NCBI GenBank assembly: GCA_003164305.1 | Contig: PLSZ01000427.1 | Coordinates: forward strand, 5,522-14,045 | Length of the DNA: 8,524 bases | DNA from: Acetobacteraceae bacterium | Lineage (GTDB): Bacteria > Pseudomonadota > Alphaproteobacteria > Acetobacterales > Acetobacteraceae | Direction: 5' to 3' | Shown: in pieces, positions 6,875 through 8,524 of the stretch | How positions within the stretch are numbered: position 1 is the stretch's first letter | How the letters are laid out: the number at the start of each line of letters is the position of its first letter | Notes under the pieces: model-generated | The model's database searches: none | What the model saw: the letters and a program-made list of their open reading frames with translations, nothing else | What the model was told of the DNA's origin: nothing | Position numbers and translations under genes: made by a program

Positions 6875-8491
6875 ATGCGCGAAACGAACGGGCGCCTGGT
6901 GGATCGCCGGGACATGCTGCGGATGCTGGGGATCGGTGGCGCGAGCGTTCTGGCCGGCGGCGGCACCGCGTACGCGCAAAGCCATAAGGGTACGCTGGTG
7001 CTGGCGATCGACTTCGCCGATACCGTGACGTTCGATCCGGCGCATCAATCGAACTACATGGCGCCGTTGATCGTCGCTGCCTGCTATGAAGCGCTCGTCA
7101 CCATGACCCCCGACGATTACGTGAACGTCAAACCGGCGCTGGCGACCGAGTTCAAACGCACGCCGAACGGCGACGGATGGCGCTTCACTCTGCGTCAGGG
7201 CGTGAAATTCCCCAGCGGCGCGGTGATGACGGCGGACGACGTGAAATACTCGCTCGACCGGGTGCTCTACGCCGGTGATCAGCCGTCGCAGTATCTGTCC
7301 AATGTCGTGCGTTTTGATAAAGTGGACGACCAAACCATCGACGTGATCCTGAAAAGCCCCGAGGAGCCGATCCTGACCATCCTCGCGGCCCCCAGTTTCG
7401 TGGTGGGTGAGAAGAAACTCATGGAAGCGCACGGATCGGATGCCAGCCCGGAGGCGAAGACCAAGGACAAGGCGGTCGATTGGCTCAATCAGAATTCGGT
7501 CGGTACCGGGCCATACCGGTTGGTGCGGTGGGAGCAGAATTCGCAGATCCAATTGGTGGCGAATCCGAATTACTGGCGTGGCAAGCCGCCGTTCGACCGT
7601 GTCGTGCTGCGCCATATTCCCGACAGCGCCGTGCAGATGCTTTCGCTGCAACGCGGCGACATCGACGCGGCGTTCAATCTGATCCCCGAACAGGTCGCCA
7701 TCCTGAAGGACAGTAAGGACATCTGGATCGACAGTCTGGTATCGACCGACTTCGTTTACCTCGCGCTGACGTCGGAGCCGGCGTTCAACAAAGCGCTCGC
7801 CATCAAGGCCGCGCGGCAGGCGGTCGGCTACGCGATCGATTACGATGGGATCAAGGACTCTTTGCTCGCGGGCAAGGCGGTGCGCCCGGTCAGCTTTTTG
7901 CCGATCGGCACCAACGGCTCGACCGAGGAACTGACACGCGAGATCGGTTTTCGGCAGGACCTGGAGAAATCGAAGAAGTTGCTGATTGAGGCCGGGTTGC
8001 CGGATGGGTTCGAGTTCGATCTGCAATACGGCAACGGCGCGATCACCGGGACGTCGTTTCAGGTGATGGCTCAGAAGCTGCAATCCGATCTCGCGCGGGT
8101 CGGGATCAAGGCCAAACTCGCGCCGCTGGATCAGGTCACCTTCAGAACAAACTACACGACGTTCAAGGCGACGTCGGCGTTGACGTTCTGGAATCCTCCG
8201 GCCATCGAAAGCGAGCTTTGGGCCGCCGCGACGGTGGAACGGGTGGCGAAACGCGTGCACTGGGTGCCGCCGGAAGACGTGGTGAAGTTGGTGCACCGCG
8301 CCGCCGCCGAGCAGGACAAGCAGAAGCAGATCGCGTTGTGGCGCGAGTATCAGCAGATCATGGTCGATCAGGCGAATTTGATCATTCTGTTCCAGCCGAT
8401 CTATCAAATCGGCGTGCGGCGCTCGATCAAGGCGTTTCCGCTGACCGCGGCGGGCTGGCAGGTGGAGATGTTCGGCGCGCAACCCGCCTGA
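6875..8491 (+). CDS. ABC importer extracytoplasmic solute-binding protein, family 5 (SBP_bac_5), Tat-like signal
   Basis: Periplasmic binding protein of 538 residues that would capture the solute and deliver it to the divergently encoded DppBC-type channel. The signal peptide has a twin arginine at 11-12 (DRRDMLRML), a hydrophobic stretch at about 18-30 and a likely cut after AYA (32-34); there is no lipobox cysteine, so the mature protein should be soluble. The family 5 signature region lies at about 102-130 (WRFTLRQGVKFPSGAV then ADDVKYSLDRV), and the usual PNYWRGKPPFDRV block begins at residue 231. GGGAGGAT sits seven nt before the ATG, fixing the start. A Tat signal implies folding in the cytoplasm before export, which occurs in alphaproteobacterial members of this family. 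Family 5 proteins bind peptides but also nickel, opines, sugars and other compounds, and I see no motif that fixes the ligand here. The neighbouring dioxygenase suggests a non-peptide organic ligand, as inference only. Confidence 0.95.
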   Translation: MRETNGRLVDRRDMLRMLGIGGASVLAGGGTAYAQSHKGTLVLAIDFADTVTFDPAHQSNYMAPLIVAACYEALVTMTPDDYVNVKPALATEFKRTPNGDGWRFTLRQGVKFPSGAVMTADDVKYSLDRVLYAGDQPSQYLSNVVRFDKVDDQTIDVILKSPEEPILTILAAPSFVVGEKKLMEAHGSDASPEAKTKDKAVDWLNQNSVGTGPYRLVRWEQNSQIQLVANPNYWRGKPPFDRVVLRHIPDSAVQMLSLQRGDIDAAFNLIPEQVAILKDSKDIWIDSLVSTDFVYLALTSEPAFNKALAIKAARQAVGYAIDYDGIKDSLLAGKAVRPVSFLPIGTNGSTEELTREIGFRQDLEKSKKLLIEAGLPDGFEFDLQYGNGAITGTSFQVMAQKLQSDLARVGIKAKLAPLDQVTFRTNYTTFKATSALTFWNPPAIESELWAAATVERVAKRVHWVPPEDVVKLVHRAAAEQDKQKQIALWREYQQIMVDQANLIILFQPIYQIGVRRSIKAFPLTAAGWQVEMFGAQPA

Positions 8492-8524
8492 ACGGCGTCA
8501 TACCAACTGGCGAAAGAAATGACG
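8492..8524 (+). other. Right edge: short non-coding tail, possible start of a further gene
   Basis: The last 33 nt after the binding-protein stop contain no hairpin-plus-T terminator. An ATG at 8519-8521, preceded by GAAAGAA, could begin another same-strand gene, but only two codons are visible and nothing about it can be said. Confidence 0.2.

Noticed and set aside
6728..8482. A 584-codon open frame on the minus strand opposite the solute-binding protein gene
   Set aside because: Arginine/histidine-rich translation with no recognisable domain, an exact shadow of a well-supported gene with signal peptide and family motifs. Long antisense frames are common in GC-rich DNA with strong third-position bias.

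Overview
The window is GC-rich, tightly packed proteobacterial DNA with G or C at most third codon positions. An alphaproteobacterium (Rhodospirillales/Acetobacteraceae or Bradyrhizobium-like) fits the gene types best, but this is an impression from gene families and not a phylogenetic result. It holds seven protein genes, one of them cut by the left edge, and almost no spare DNA. I saw no RNA gene, mobile element, CRISPR array or origin.

Layout. (1) Plus strand, 2-1877: the C-terminal four fifths of a GMC-family flavin dehydrogenase, then, 7 nt later, a small protein resembling subunit 3 (gamma) of gluconate 2-dehydrogenase. (2) Minus strand, 6720 down to 1885: two permeases of the dipeptide/oligopeptide (DppB, DppC) type, one long protein fusing the two ATPases (DppD-DppF type), and a TfdA-like Fe(II)/2-oxoglutarate dioxygenase. 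The three transporter genes are joined by two 4-nt ATGA overlaps and the dioxygenase follows after 71 nt, so all four probably form one operon. (3) Plus strand, 6875-8491: the matching extracytoplasmic solute-binding protein with a Tat-like signal peptide, divergent from the permease genes across a 154-nt control region. The two plus/minus groups at the left converge with only 7 nt between their stop codons.

How it may work. The binding protein would capture a small solute in the periplasm, the DppBC-type channel with its fused double ATPase would bring it in, and the TfdA-like oxygenase would hydroxylate it, by analogy releasing an alcohol or phenol from an ether-linked carboxylate. The neighbouring flavin dehydrogenase, with a cysteine pattern suggestive of a 3Fe-4S cluster, could oxidise an alcohol or sugar from the same or a related substrate. 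The substrate cannot be read from the sequence.

The most interesting points are the close motif match of the dioxygenase to TfdA in the same operon as an importer, the CX5CX3C motif and Tat-less small subunit of the dehydrogenase pair, and a compact set of inverted repeats in the divergent region that overlaps both predicted -35 boxes. None of this is a clearly new type of system; it looks like a substrate-uptake and oxidation cluster of unknown specificity.
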